NCBI RefSeq assembly: GCF_008641065.1
Contig: NZ_VTRS01000007.1
Coordinates: forward strand, 1 to 64,000
Direction of reading: 5' to 3'
Length of the DNA stretch: 64,000 nt
Source of the DNA: Rhabdaerophilum calidifontis
GTDB lineage: Bacteria; Pseudomonadota; Alphaproteobacteria; Rhizobiales; Beijerinckiaceae
How positions within the stretch are numbered: position 1 is the first letter of the stretch; every line of letters starts with the position of its first letter. A program made the position numbers and the translations under genes. Positions 45,604-54,540 of this stretch are shown here, one piece after another. A model generated the notes under the pieces. The model saw nothing but the letters and a program-made list of their open reading frames with translations. It did not search any database and had not been told where the DNA came from.

Positions 45604-47454
45604 GTGCTTGCGAGTGTTCGCCGCGCCTTCGGTCTCGTCAACCGCGATTCCCGGCCTTGGATCGCGGCCTATATCGTTGCTGCGATCGCGGCCTCCGTGC
45701 TCGAGGCGGGCGGGCTCGCGGGGCTGTTCGCCTTCTTCCATGTCGCGATGTCGCCACTCGACGACACGGCGCCGGGAATCGTCCGCGCGCTCCATGCGGC
45801 GTTCGGGGCACCGGAGCGGAACGCTTTTCTCTCCGGGCTTGCGATCGCCACAGCGACGGCGTTCCTGATCCGCGCGGCGATGCTGCTCGCCATCAGCTGG
45901 CTCGGCCTCGCCTTCCGCCGGCGGTTGCAGATCCAGATGACGAACCGGCTCTTCCGCGCCTATCTCGCGCAGCCGCTGGAATGGCACATGGCGAAGGGGC
46001 AGGCGCGCCTCGTCACCAACATCGCCAACAATATCGGCCAGGTTTCGCAGCATCTGATCGTCGCAGCGCTGGATATCTTCGCGAGCCTCGTGCTGATGGC
46101 CGTCGTCCTGGGCACTCTGCTCTATGTCCAGCCGCTCGGAACCCTTGCCGCCATTATGCTGGTTCTGGCGAGCGCATGGCTGTTCCTCAAGGTCATGCGG
46201 CCGGTGCTGCTGCGCTGGGGGGCCGACAATGTCGAGATCCAGGCGGCGCTCTACCGCGCGGTGCGCGATCCGCTGCGCGGCATCAAGACGCTCAAGGTTC
46301 TCGGCATCGGTGATGTCTTCGCGCGTGCGGTCGACCGTGCGACCGAGGCGGCGATGGCGCTGCAGGTCCGCCGCAGCCTGGCCCAGCAGGTGCCGCGGCT
46401 GACCCTAGAAGCGCTGGTCGTCACGGCGGTGCTGGGCGGGATCGTGATCGCACTCAATGCCGGGATGGGGCCCGGCGAACTGATCCCGAGCATGGCGCTC
46501 TTCGCCGCCGCGGCGATCCGGCTCATCCCGCATGCCACGACGATCCTCAATCATCTCCAGTATATGCGGATGACGGAGGCGCCGCTCGCGGCCCTGTGCG
46601 AGGATGTCGCCGGTCTCGTCGATACCGGCCCCAAGGCGGCGCCGGCGGCGCAGCGCCTGGCGTTCGAGCGGCTCGACCTCGACCGCGTCTTCTTCAGCTA
46701 TGCCCGGGCGGAGGGCCGGCCCGGCGTGCTCGCCGGGATCGATCTCTCCATCCGCCCCGGCGAACTCGTGGCGATCGCGGGGGGGTCGGGGGCGGGGAAG
46801 ACGACGCTCGTCGACCTGCTGCTCGGCCTGCTCGCGCCGACCGGCGGGCGTATCCTGCTCGACGGCGTGCCGATGCACGCCATGCCCGCCGGGCTGTTCG
46901 CCTATGTGCCGCAGGAGAGCTTCGTCGTCCATGGCACGCTGCGCGACAACATCGCGCTCGGCCTGCCCTCCGTCTCCGACGCGGCGATCCTGCACGCGGC
47001 CCGTGCGGCGGGGCTCTCCGCGCTCCTCGACCGATTGCCCGAGGGGCTCGACAGCCGGATCGACGAGGAGGGCAGCGGGCTTTCGGGCGGCGAGCGCCAG
47101 CGGATAGGGATCGCGCGGGCCTTGCTGCGCGACGCGCCGGTGATCGTCCTCGACGAGCCGACCTCCGCGCTCGACGCCCTGACCGAGGAGACCGTGATCG
47201 AGACCATCCGCAGCCTGCGCGGGAGCAGGGCGGTCATCATGATCGCGCATCGGCTGAGCAGCATCCAGCATTTCGACCGGATCGTCTTCATGGCGGCCGG
47301 CCGCGTGATGGCCGAGGGCAGCTTCGCGCAGGTCTACCGGACGAGCCCCGAATTCGCACGCATGGTGGACATCATGGCGCTGGATGGCTACGACCGCGGG
47401 GAGGGCCGCGGCGGCAGGCCGGATGACGCCGCCGGAACGAAGGAAGGACGATGA
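45604..47454 (+). CDS. ABC transporter, PglK/MsbA-like flippase
   Basis: The 616-residue product starts at GTG 45604 after GGAAGG. An N-terminal membrane domain of about six helices (residues 20-320) is followed by an ATPase domain with Walker A AGGSGAGKTT near residue 393, signature LSGGERQR and Walker B VIVLDEPTSALD. Half-transporters with this architecture flip lipid-linked oligosaccharides (PglK) or lipids (MsbA). Its location amid glycan genes favours flipping the undecaprenyl-linked repeat. No Wzx or Wzy homologue is seen in the window. It overlaps the next methyltransferase by 4 bases. Confidence 0.8.
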   Translation: MLASVRRAFGLVNRDSRPWIAAYIVAAIAASVLEAGGLAGLFAFFHVAMSPLDDTAPGIVRALHAAFGAPERNAFLSGLAIATATAFLIRAAMLLAISWLGLAFRRRLQIQMTNRLFRAYLAQPLEWHMAKGQARLVTNIANNIGQVSQHLIVAALDIFASLVLMAVVLGTLLYVQPLGTLAAIMLVLASAWLFLKVMRPVLLRWGADNVEIQAALYRAVRDPLRGIKTLKVLGIGDVFARAVDRATEAAMALQVRRSLAQQVPRLTLEALVVTAVLGGIVIALNAGMGPGELIPSMALFAAAAIRLIPHATTILNHLQYMRMTEAPLAALCEDVAGLVDTGPKAAPAAQRLAFERLDLDRVFFSYARAEGRPGVLAGIDLSIRPGELVAIAGGSGAGKTTLVDLLLGLLAPTGGRILLDGVPMHAMPAGLFAYVPQESFVVHGTLRDNIALGLPSVSDAAILHAARAAGLSALLDRLPEGLDSRIDEEGSGLSGGERQRIGIARALLRDAPVIVLDEPTSALDALTEETVIETIRSLRGSRAVIMIAHRLSSIQHFDRIVFMAAGRVMAEGSFAQVYRTSPEFARMVDIMALDGYDRGEGRGGRPDDAAGTKEGR

Positions 47455-48461
47455 CCGATATCGGCGAACGGCTCAGCGAGACCGAGCTTTGCCCGACCGA
47501 TCTTCTGGCCATGCAGGAGGCGGCCTTCGCGCGGGACATCGCGCGGATGCATGCCCGCGCGGCGGAATTCGTGGCCGTGTCCTGCCCCGCCTGTGGCGAT
47601 CGCGCCGGCACGCCGGCCTTCGAGAAATTCGGGTTCTCCTATCTCCGGTGCGGCACATGCCGCACGCTCTACATGTCGCCGCGCCCCTCCGAGGCCGTCC
47701 TGGCGGATTATTACCGCAATTCGGAGAATTACGCCGTCTGGGCGAAGCATGTATTCCCCGCCTCCGAGGCCGCGCGCCGCGAGAAGATCCACCGGCCCTG
47801 GCTGGGGCGGATTGTCGGGTATTGCGATCGGTTCGGCGTGCCGCGCGGCACCCTGGTCGAGATCGGCCCCGGCTTCGGCACCTTCGCGGCGGTGGCCACG
47901 GAATCCGGCGCGTTCCGGCGGGTGGTCGCCATCGAGCCGACGCCGGAACTGGCCGAGGCCTGCCGCCAGCGCGGCGTCGAGGTTGTGGAGGCGCGCGTCG
48001 AGGATGTCTCGACCGAAGCGCTGCCCGAGGCCGATGTCGTCGTCGCCTTCGAGGTGATCGAGCATCTTTTCGAGCCGCGGCGGTTCATCCGCGGCATCGG
48101 CCCGCGCTTGCGCAAGGGCGGGCTGCTGGTGCTCTCCTGTCCCAATGGCGAGGGGTTCGACATCGCGACGCTTGGCGCGGAATCGCTGGCGGTCGATGCG
48201 GAGCATGTGAACCTTTTCAACCCGTCCGCGCTGGCCCGGCTCCTGGCCGATGAGGGCTACGAGGTGGTCGAGAGCACGACGCCGGGCCGGCTGGACGCGG
48301 AATTCGTGCGCGAGGCCGCGCTGGCCGGCAGGGTCCGGCTGGATCCGTTCCTCGAGCGGGTTCTGATCACCGAATGGGAGCGCCTCGGCTGGCCCTTCCA
48401 GCAGTTCCTCGCGGCCCACGGCCTTTCCTCTCATATGTGGACGGTCGCGCGCCGTCTCTGA
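47451..48461 (+). CDS. Class I SAM-dependent methyltransferase with zinc ribbon
   Basis: The product is 336 residues. CPAC and CGTC form a zinc ribbon (residues 45-75), then YMSPRPSEAVLADYY. Motif I is LVEIGPGFGTFAAVA, followed by VVAFEVIEHLFEPRRFI and LVLSCPNGEGFD. This resembles the Methyltransf_23 enzymes common in LPS and flagellar-glycan loci. The start overlaps the flippase stop, with GGAAGGA upstream. The substrate is unknown. Confidence 0.8.
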   Translation: MTDIGERLSETELCPTDLLAMQEAAFARDIARMHARAAEFVAVSCPACGDRAGTPAFEKFGFSYLRCGTCRTLYMSPRPSEAVLADYYRNSENYAVWAKHVFPASEAARREKIHRPWLGRIVGYCDRFGVPRGTLVEIGPGFGTFAAVATESGAFRRVVAIEPTPELAEACRQRGVEVVEARVEDVSTEALPEADVVVAFEVIEHLFEPRRFIRGIGPRLRKGGLLVLSCPNGEGFDIATLGAESLAVDAEHVNLFNPSALARLLADEGYEVVESTTPGRLDAEFVREAALAGRVRLDPFLERVLITEWERLGWPFQQFLAAHGLSSHMWTVARRL

Positions 48462-48492
48462 GCGGCGGCGGCGACAAGACGGAAGTTCCAGC

Positions 48493-49653
48493 ATGGATAC
48501 GCCCATTCCCTTCGGTCGCCCGCAGATCGACGAGGCCGAGATCGAGGCCGCGGTTGCGGTTCTTCGCTCCGGTATCCTGGTTCACGGGCCGGTGACGCAC
48601 GATTTCGAGCGGGCCTTCGCGGCGCGGCTGGGGGTCGCGGAGGCCGTGGCGGTGTCGAGCTGCACCGCGGGCCTGCACCTTGCCCTGTTCGTCCACGGGG
48701 TCGGCCCCGGCCGCCGCGTCGCGGTGCCGGCGATGACCCATGTGGCGACCGCCCATGTCGTGGAATTGCAGGGCGCGACGCCGGTTTTCGTCGATGTCGA
48801 CCCGGAAACCGGCAACATGGATCCGGATGCCTTGGCCCAAGCGGCGGCCGAGGGGCCGCTGGCGGCGATCCTGCCGGTGCATTATCTCGGCCTGCCCTGC
48901 GACATGGACCGCATCCTGCCGATCGCGGAGAAGGCCGGTGCCCTCGTGATCGAGGATTGCGCGCTGGCGCTCGATGCGACCTTCGGCGGGCGCAAGGCGG
49001 GCGGGCTCGGCACCTGCGGCAGTTTCTCGTTCTATCCGGTCAAGCACATGACCTCGATCGAGGGCGGCATGGTGACGACCGACGATCCCGATCTCGCGGC
49101 CACGCTGCGCAAGCGCCGGGCCTTCGGCTACAACCGCCAGCTTGGCGAGCGCGCCCGGCCGGGGCTCTATGATGTCGATGCCCTCGGCTTCAATTATCGC
49201 ATGAGCGAGGTCGAGGCCGCGGTGGGGCTCGCCCAGCTCGCCAAGCTCGATGCCAGCCTTGCGGCGCGCGCCCGCAACCATGCGCTGATCGCGGAGCGGC
49301 TCGCGACGATCCCCGGTGCGACCATCTTCCCGGATCGGCATGGCAAGGCGGTGTCCTCGCATTATTGCATCAATCTCGTGCTGCCGCGAAGCGGTGCGAT
49401 CAGCCGCGACGCGGTGCAGGATGCCCTGAAGTCCATGGGCATCGGCACCTCGATCCATTATCCCGGCGCGGTGCCGCTCTTCACGTATTACCGCGAGAAA
49501 TACGGCTATCGCCCCGGGCAGTTCCCGGTCGCGGAATGGCTCGCCGCGCAGACGATCTCGCTGCCGGTCGCCGCGCATGTCAGCGCCGCCGATGCCGAGC
49601 GGATCGGCGATGCCGCAATTGCGGCGGTGCGTTCGGCGATCGCCGGCACCTAG
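48493..49653 (+). CDS. DegT/DnrJ/EryC1-family sugar aminotransferase
   Basis: The 386-residue PLP enzyme has SSCTAGLHLAL (phosphate cup), VIEDCALALDA (cofactor Asp) and FYPVKHMTSIEGG, in which Lys184 forms the internal aldimine. It transfers an amino group from glutamate to a keto-sugar nucleotide, as LegC or PseC do before N-acetylation. With the GNAT at 27891 and the NeuB copies it could supply the 4-amino sugar of a nonulosonic acid. No matching 4,6-dehydratase was recognised in the window. Confidence 0.87.
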   Translation: MDTPIPFGRPQIDEAEIEAAVAVLRSGILVHGPVTHDFERAFAARLGVAEAVAVSSCTAGLHLALFVHGVGPGRRVAVPAMTHVATAHVVELQGATPVFVDVDPETGNMDPDALAQAAAEGPLAAILPVHYLGLPCDMDRILPIAEKAGALVIEDCALALDATFGGRKAGGLGTCGSFSFYPVKHMTSIEGGMVTTDDPDLAATLRKRRAFGYNRQLGERARPGLYDVDALGFNYRMSEVEAAVGLAQLAKLDASLAARARNHALIAERLATIPGATIFPDRHGKAVSSHYCINLVLPRSGAISRDAVQDALKSMGIGTSIHYPGAVPLFTYYREKYGYRPGQFPVAEWLAAQTISLPVAAHVSAADAERIGDAAIAAVRSAIAGT

Positions 49654-49664
49654 GAGGAGGCTCG

Positions 49665-50060
49665 ATGCGGATCGACGAGAAATCGCCCCCGCGCCGCTTC
49701 GGGGTCGGCATTGCCGGCCTGATGCTGTCGCATGTCGCCGATATCGCGCTCGAACCGGATGAGATGGTGACGTTCCGGCACGGACAGGCCGGCGAATACG
49801 ACGTGACGCGCAAGAGCTGGGGATATTACGCGACGCCCTCGCTGGGCGGCCGTCTGCGCCGGCATGGCCTGCGCGCGGCTTTGACGCGCAACATCGATAC
49901 CCGGCAATGCTTCGTGGTGCTCGTTGAAGCGGGGCGCGAGGCGGAATGGCACGCCTACAACGCCGCCGAGCGGCAGGAGGTCGTGCTCTGGCTCGACGAT
50001 TTCGATACCCTCGCCGCGATGCCGGCGGTTCCGGGCCGGGAGGAGGCGCGCGATGGCTGA
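49665..50060 (+). CDS. Small conserved-looking protein of unknown function
   Basis: The product is 131 residues with a strong ribosome-binding site (TAGGAGGAGG) before ATG 49665. I do not recognise the family. It has EPDEMVTFRHGQAGEYDVTR and SWGYYATPSLGGRL, no Cys pairs, no signal peptide and no membrane helix, and it looks like a soluble beta-rich domain. It overlaps the start of the next methyltransferase by 8 bases. Its location between an aminotransferase and a methyltransferase suggests an accessory or binding role in glycan synthesis. Confidence 0.65.
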   Translation: MRIDEKSPPRRFGVGIAGLMLSHVADIALEPDEMVTFRHGQAGEYDVTRKSWGYYATPSLGGRLRRHGLRAALTRNIDTRQCFVVLVEAGREAEWHAYNAAERQEVVLWLDDFDTLAAMPAVPGREEARDG

Positions 50061-50967
50061 CAAGGCGCATGTCGAGCGTGCAATCGCCGCCTGCTACGCG
50101 ACCTGGGCGGACGATTATTACGACAATTATTACGGGCCCGCCGCGGCCTACCCGCCCGTGCATGCCGATCTCGTGCTGCGGACGCTGCTTGAGGGCGGCG
50201 CGCGCTGCCTGCTCGATGCCGGCTGCGGCCCGGCGAGTTTTCTCCGCCATATGGCGCATGCGCCGATCGCCTGGCACGGCTTCGACCTCACGCCGGAAAT
50301 GGTGGCGCGCGCGCGGGCGCTGGCGACCGAGATCGGGCGCGGGGATGCCGAGATCTGGGTCGGTTCGGTGCTGGATGACGGGGCCTTCCGGCCGCCGGGC
50401 CGGGACATCGCCTTCGATTCGGCCATCCTGATCGGCGTGCTTCCCCATATTCCTGCCGAGGAGGACGAGCAGGTCCTGCACCGCCTTGCCGGGGCGGTGA
50501 CGCCGGGCGGGTTGCTGATCGCGGAGGCGCGCAACGCGCTGTTCGGGCTCTTCACGCTCAACCGCCCGAGCTTCGAACTCTTTGCCGAACGGCTTGTCGA
50601 TTGGCCGGCCCTGGCCGCCGCCGCGTCCGATGCGGAGCGGGCCGCGCTCGACGGGCTCCGGGAGGCGCTCGCGGCGCGGTTCCGGATGGATCTCCCGCCC
50701 GTGCGGACCGGCAAGGCCGGAGAGCCGGGTTACGATCAGGTGCTGAGCCGGGCGCATGTGCCCTTCGAACTGGCCGAGGCGGCGCGCCGCGCCGGCTGGA
50801 CCGATGTCGAGATCCTCTACACGCATTTCCATGCCCTGCCGCCGATGTTCGAGCGGGTCGTGCCGGATCTCTTCCGCCGGGCCAGCCTTGCCATGGAGAA
50901 CCCGCGCGACTGGCGCGGCATGGTGATGGCCTCCTCCTTCCATCTGGTCGGGCGCCGGCAGGGATGA
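50053..50967 (+). CDS. Class I SAM-dependent methyltransferase
   Basis: The product is 304 residues. The N-terminus is DYYDNYYGPAAAYPPVH, motif I is LLDAGCGPASFLRHM, then FDLTPEMVARARAL and DSAILIGVLPHI. It has a long insertion of about 80 residues before the C-terminal strands. It is followed without a gap by another methyltransferase (ATGA overlap). The gene resembles the methyltransferase at 42709 in fold and insertion position but is not a close copy. Confidence 0.79.
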   Translation: MADKAHVERAIAACYATWADDYYDNYYGPAAAYPPVHADLVLRTLLEGGARCLLDAGCGPASFLRHMAHAPIAWHGFDLTPEMVARARALATEIGRGDAEIWVGSVLDDGAFRPPGRDIAFDSAILIGVLPHIPAEEDEQVLHRLAGAVTPGGLLIAEARNALFGLFTLNRPSFELFAERLVDWPALAAAASDAERAALDGLREALAARFRMDLPPVRTGKAGEPGYDQVLSRAHVPFELAEAARRAGWTDVEILYTHFHALPPMFERVVPDLFRRASLAMENPRDWRGMVMASSFHLVGRRQG

Positions 50968-51668
50968 TCCGCGCGGGCGATCCGGATCACTTCAACATCT
51001 GGTCGCATTCACAGCATATGCGGGCGCTCTATCGCGCCCGTGCGCGGGACGAGGCCGAGGAGATGACCTGCGCCGCGCAGGCGGCCGATCTTGTCGCCGG
51101 CATGGCGGGAAACGGGGCGAGCCTGCTCGATGTCGGCTGCGGCTCGGGCTGGTTCTTCCATTCCTTGCGCCGGCGCGGCCTTGCTCTGGACTATTGGGGC
51201 ATCGACAGGACGGCGCCGTTCATCGCGATCGGCCGCGAGGAACTGCCCCGCTATGGCCTGCCGCCGGAGCGGCTGCTGCTCGGCGAGATCGAGAGCGCGA
51301 CCGGCGCGGCCGATCTCGTCCTGTGCATGAACGTGCTCTCGAACATCGACAACTGGCACCGCGCGCTCGACCGCATCGCCGCCATCGCGCGGCGCGGGAT
51401 CATCCTGCGCGAATCCTTCGGGGATGACGCGGCCTATGCGCTGGTGACCGACCGGTTCCTCGATCCGGGGGTGGAGCTGAAGGTGCATGTGAACCGCTAT
51501 GCCCGCACCGAGATCGCCGCCTTTCTGGCCGAGCGCGGGTTCATCTCCCGCTTCGTGACCGATATCCGCACCGGCGGTGCGGCGGAACCGGTCATCGGCT
51601 ATGATCATCACTGGGAATTCCTCGTCGCCAGGCGCGAGACTCCCGCGACCGGAAATACCGCATCATGA
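50964..51668 (+). CDS. Class I SAM-dependent methyltransferase
   Basis: The product is 234 residues. Motif I is LLDVGCGSGWFFHSL, then WGIDRTAPFIAIG and LVLCMNVLSNIDNWHRAL. It is short and lacks extra domains. It overlaps its neighbours by 4 bases on both sides, including the AsnB copy 3 start. The substrate is unknown, but it is transcribed with the second NeuB-containing block. Confidence 0.79.
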   Translation: MIRAGDPDHFNIWSHSQHMRALYRARARDEAEEMTCAAQAADLVAGMAGNGASLLDVGCGSGWFFHSLRRRGLALDYWGIDRTAPFIAIGREELPRYGLPPERLLLGEIESATGAADLVLCMNVLSNIDNWHRALDRIAAIARRGIILRESFGDDAAYALVTDRFLDPGVELKVHVNRYARTEIAAFLAERGFISRFVTDIRTGGAAEPVIGYDHHWEFLVARRETPATGNTAS

Positions 51669-53539
51669 GCCGCATCGCCGTTCTCGCCGCCCCAGGCCTT
51701 CCGCTTCCCGCCGCAATCGGGGACATGCTCGCGGCCTATCGCGGCGCGCCGGAGACCCTCCTTGCGACCGGCGCGGCTGCCGGGCTTGCGCATTCGGGGC
51801 CAGGCGGGATCGCCGCGCATCCGGCGGGGTTGCTGGTGCTCGACGGGCTGCTCTACGGTTCCGGCCATCTCGCATCCCTGCCGGAGCCGCCGACGGGCGA
51901 CGACGCGGCCATCCTCGCGGCTTTGATCGCCAGGCTCGGCGTCGAGGCCGCGCTCGCACGGGTCAACGGCGATTTCGCCTTCGCCTGGATCCCGTCGGAC
52001 GGCACCGGGATCACGCTTGCGCGCGATCCGTTCGGCATGCGCCCGCTCTTCTACGCGGCGCTGCCCGGCGGGGGCTGGGCGGCCTCCTCGCAGCCGCGCG
52101 GGCTCCTGCGGCTGCCCGGTATCCCCGCGACGCCCGACCGCGCCTTTCTCGCGCGTTTCGGTGCGATGCATTACCGGCTCATCGATGCCGAGCCTGCGCG
52201 CTCGCCCTACGCCGCCATCGCGCAGGTTCCCGCCGGGATGGTCGTCCGGCTGGGCCGCGACGGTGCCGCGCGGATGACGCGCTGGTTCGATGCCGAGGAT
52301 GCGCCCGAACTGGTCGGCGACGAGCCGCGGCTCGCGGAGGAATTGCGCGCCCTGCTGCTCGATGCGGTCGGCATCCGTCTCGCGCGCTTTCCGAACCGGG
52401 CCTTCACGCTCTCGGGCGGCATGGACAGTTCCTCCGTTCTCGCCTCGGCAGTCGAGATCGAGGGCCGGCCGCAGATCGCGTTCAGCACGCTCTATGTCGA
52501 CGAAACCTATGACGAGCGCCGGGAGATCGCCGACATGCTGGCGCGCCATGTCGGCGAATGGCGGCAGGTCGTGCTGCCGAACGCGATCGACCTGACGGCC
52601 GATGTCGACCGGATGATCGGCCTCCATGACGAGCCCGTCGCCACCGCGACCTGGCTGTCGCATCTCCGCCTGGCGCGGCAGGCTGCGGGCGAAGGGTTCG
52701 CGGCGCTGTTCGGGGGCCTTGGCGGCGACGAGCTCAATGCCGGCGAATACGAATATTTCCCGATGCATTTCGCCGATCTGCGCGCCGCCGGCGAAGAGGC
52801 CGCGCTCGAACGCGAGATCTCCGCCTGGGCGCATCACCACGACCATCCGATCTTCCGGAAATCGCCGGCGATCGCGCGCGAACTCATGAATCGTCTGACG
52901 GATCCCGCGCGCCCCGGCCATTGCCTCGCGGACAGGGCCCGGCTCGACCGTTACAAGCATGTGCTCTCACCCGATTTCGCGGAATTCCGGGATTATGCGC
53001 CGCCCATGGAGGCGCCGTACCGCTCCTATCTCAAGACGCGGACATGGCAGGACCTCACCCGCGAGACCCTGCCGTGCTGCATTCGCGCCGAGGATCGCCA
53101 CGGCGCCGCGTTCGGCCTGCCGCCGGTCCTGCCCTTCCTCGATCCGCGCCTCGTGCGCTTCATGTACCGCGTACCCGGCACGATGAAGATCCGCGACGGC
53201 GTGACGAAGCGGCTCTTGCGCGAGGCGACGCGCGGCCTGCTGCCGGAGGCGACGCGCACCCGCGTCAAGAAGACGGGCTGGAACGCCCCGGCTCATCTCT
53301 GGTTCACCGGCCCCGGCGCCGCGATGCTCCGCGACCTGACGCATTCGGCGCTGTTCGACGACCTGGGACTTTACGACCGGGGCGGGGTGCTCGCGATCAT
53401 CGATGCGCATGAGCGGATCGTGACATCGGGCGCGGCGGAGGAGAACCACATGATGTTCCTCTGGCCCTATTTCAACATGATGCGCTGGCAGGCCTGGCTG
53501 AAGGCGGAAGGCTGGCGCGAACCCTTGGGGACGTCCTGA
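51665..53539 (+). CDS. Asparagine synthetase-like protein lacking the glutaminase Cys (copy 3)
   Basis: The product is 624 residues. The glutaminase-like N-terminus begins MSRIAVL instead of MCGI, so the nucleophile Cys is absent and glutamine hydrolysis is not expected. The HRGPDG and YNGE motifs are also eroded. The synthetase domain is intact: PP-loop SGGMDSS (about residues 250-256), GGLGGDELNAGEYEYF and KKTGWNAP. It could use free ammonia or ligate an amine, as beta-lactam synthetases and other AsnB paralogs do. It sits between methyltransferase and NeuB genes. Confidence 0.82.
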   Translation: MSRIAVLAAPGLPLPAAIGDMLAAYRGAPETLLATGAAAGLAHSGPGGIAAHPAGLLVLDGLLYGSGHLASLPEPPTGDDAAILAALIARLGVEAALARVNGDFAFAWIPSDGTGITLARDPFGMRPLFYAALPGGGWAASSQPRGLLRLPGIPATPDRAFLARFGAMHYRLIDAEPARSPYAAIAQVPAGMVVRLGRDGAARMTRWFDAEDAPELVGDEPRLAEELRALLLDAVGIRLARFPNRAFTLSGGMDSSSVLASAVEIEGRPQIAFSTLYVDETYDERREIADMLARHVGEWRQVVLPNAIDLTADVDRMIGLHDEPVATATWLSHLRLARQAAGEGFAALFGGLGGDELNAGEYEYFPMHFADLRAAGEEAALEREISAWAHHHDHPIFRKSPAIARELMNRLTDPARPGHCLADRARLDRYKHVLSPDFAEFRDYAPPMEAPYRSYLKTRTWQDLTRETLPCCIRAEDRHGAAFGLPPVLPFLDPRLVRFMYRVPGTMKIRDGVTKRLLREATRGLLPEATRTRVKKTGWNAPAHLWFTGPGAAMLRDLTHSALFDDLGLYDRGGVLAIIDAHERIVTSGAAEENHMMFLWPYFNMMRWQAWLKAEGWREPLGTS

Positions 53540-53540
53540 C

Positions 53541-54539
53541 ATGCGGACGATGATCATCGCCGAGATCGGCTCCGTTCATGACGGCTCGTTCGGGAATGCC
53601 TGCAAGCTGATCGAGCTCGCCGCCGAATGCGGGGCCGATATCGTCAAGTTCCAGACGCATATCCCGGCCGCCGAGACGTTGCGCGACGCGCCGATGCCGC
53701 CCTATTTCAAGGGCGAGCCGCGCTTCGAATATTTCGAGCGCACCGGGTTCTCGCGGCCGCAATGGCGCGATCTGCAGCGGGCCTGCGCGGCGGCCGGCAT
53801 CGGCTTCCTGTCCTCGCCGTTCTCGCTCGAGGCGGTCGATCTCCTCGAGGAGATCGGCGTCGATCTCTACAAGGTGCCGTCCGGCGAGACGAGCAACCTG
53901 CCGCTGCTGGAGCGACTCGCCGAGACCGGCAAGCCGGTCCTTCTCTCGACCGGCATGTCGAACTGGGCGGAGATCGACGCGGCCGTGGCGATCCTCCGGG
54001 GTGGCGGGCCGCTCTGCGTCATGCAATGCACCTCCGCCTATCCCTGCCCGCCGGAGCGGGTCGGGCTCAACGTGCTGGCGGAGATGCGCGCGCGCTACGG
54101 CGTGCCGGTTGGCTTCTCGGATCACACGCTGGGGCCGGCGGCCGCGCTCGCCGCCGCCGCGCTCGGCGCCGGCGTGATCGAGAAGCACCTGACCTTCTCA
54201 CGGAAAATGTATGGCTCCGACGCCGCCAATTCCATGGAGCCGGCGGAATTCGCGGCGCTCTGCCGCGATCTCCGCGCCGTCTGGACCATGCTCGACAACC
54301 CGGTCGAGAAGGACGATCTGGCCCCGTATCGCGACATGAAGCGGATTTTCGAGAAATCCGTCGTCACCGCGCGGGCCCTGGCCGCGGGAACGACGATCCG
54401 GCGCGAGGATCTCGCCTTCAAGAAGCCGGGCGACGGGATCCCGGCGGCCCGGTATCGCGATCTTCTCGGCCGGCGCGTGCTGCGCGACCTGCCGGCCGAT
54501 CACAAGCTCGCGGCCGCCGAGATCGAGGGATGGAACTGA
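53541..54539 (+). CDS. neuB: NeuB-like nonulosonic acid synthase (copy 2)
   Basis: The product is 332 residues. It contains IIAEIGSVHDGSFGNACKLI, IVKFQTH, LSSPFS, LSTGMSN and FSDHTLG in a TIM barrel, then a SAF domain from about residue 275. The second substrate loop reads SVHDGS instead of NNHEGD, so substrate preference may differ from copy 1. The gene starts 1 base after the AsnB copy 3 stop. With the NeuC-like and NeuA-like genes at 55426 and 56597 it forms a compact nonulosonic-acid block. Confidence 0.85.
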   Translation: MRTMIIAEIGSVHDGSFGNACKLIELAAECGADIVKFQTHIPAAETLRDAPMPPYFKGEPRFEYFERTGFSRPQWRDLQRACAAAGIGFLSSPFSLEAVDLLEEIGVDLYKVPSGETSNLPLLERLAETGKPVLLSTGMSNWAEIDAAVAILRGGGPLCVMQCTSAYPCPPERVGLNVLAEMRARYGVPVGFSDHTLGPAAALAAAALGAGVIEKHLTFSRKMYGSDAANSMEPAEFAALCRDLRAVWTMLDNPVEKDDLAPYRDMKRIFEKSVVTARALAAGTTIRREDLAFKKPGDGIPAARYRDLLGRRVLRDLPADHKLAAAEIEGWN

Positions 54540-54540
54540 C

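Noticed and set aside
48367-50943. 858-codon open frame on the minus strand
   Set aside because: It lies opposite the aminotransferase, a small gene and a methyltransferase, has no recognisable motif, and is a GC artefact.
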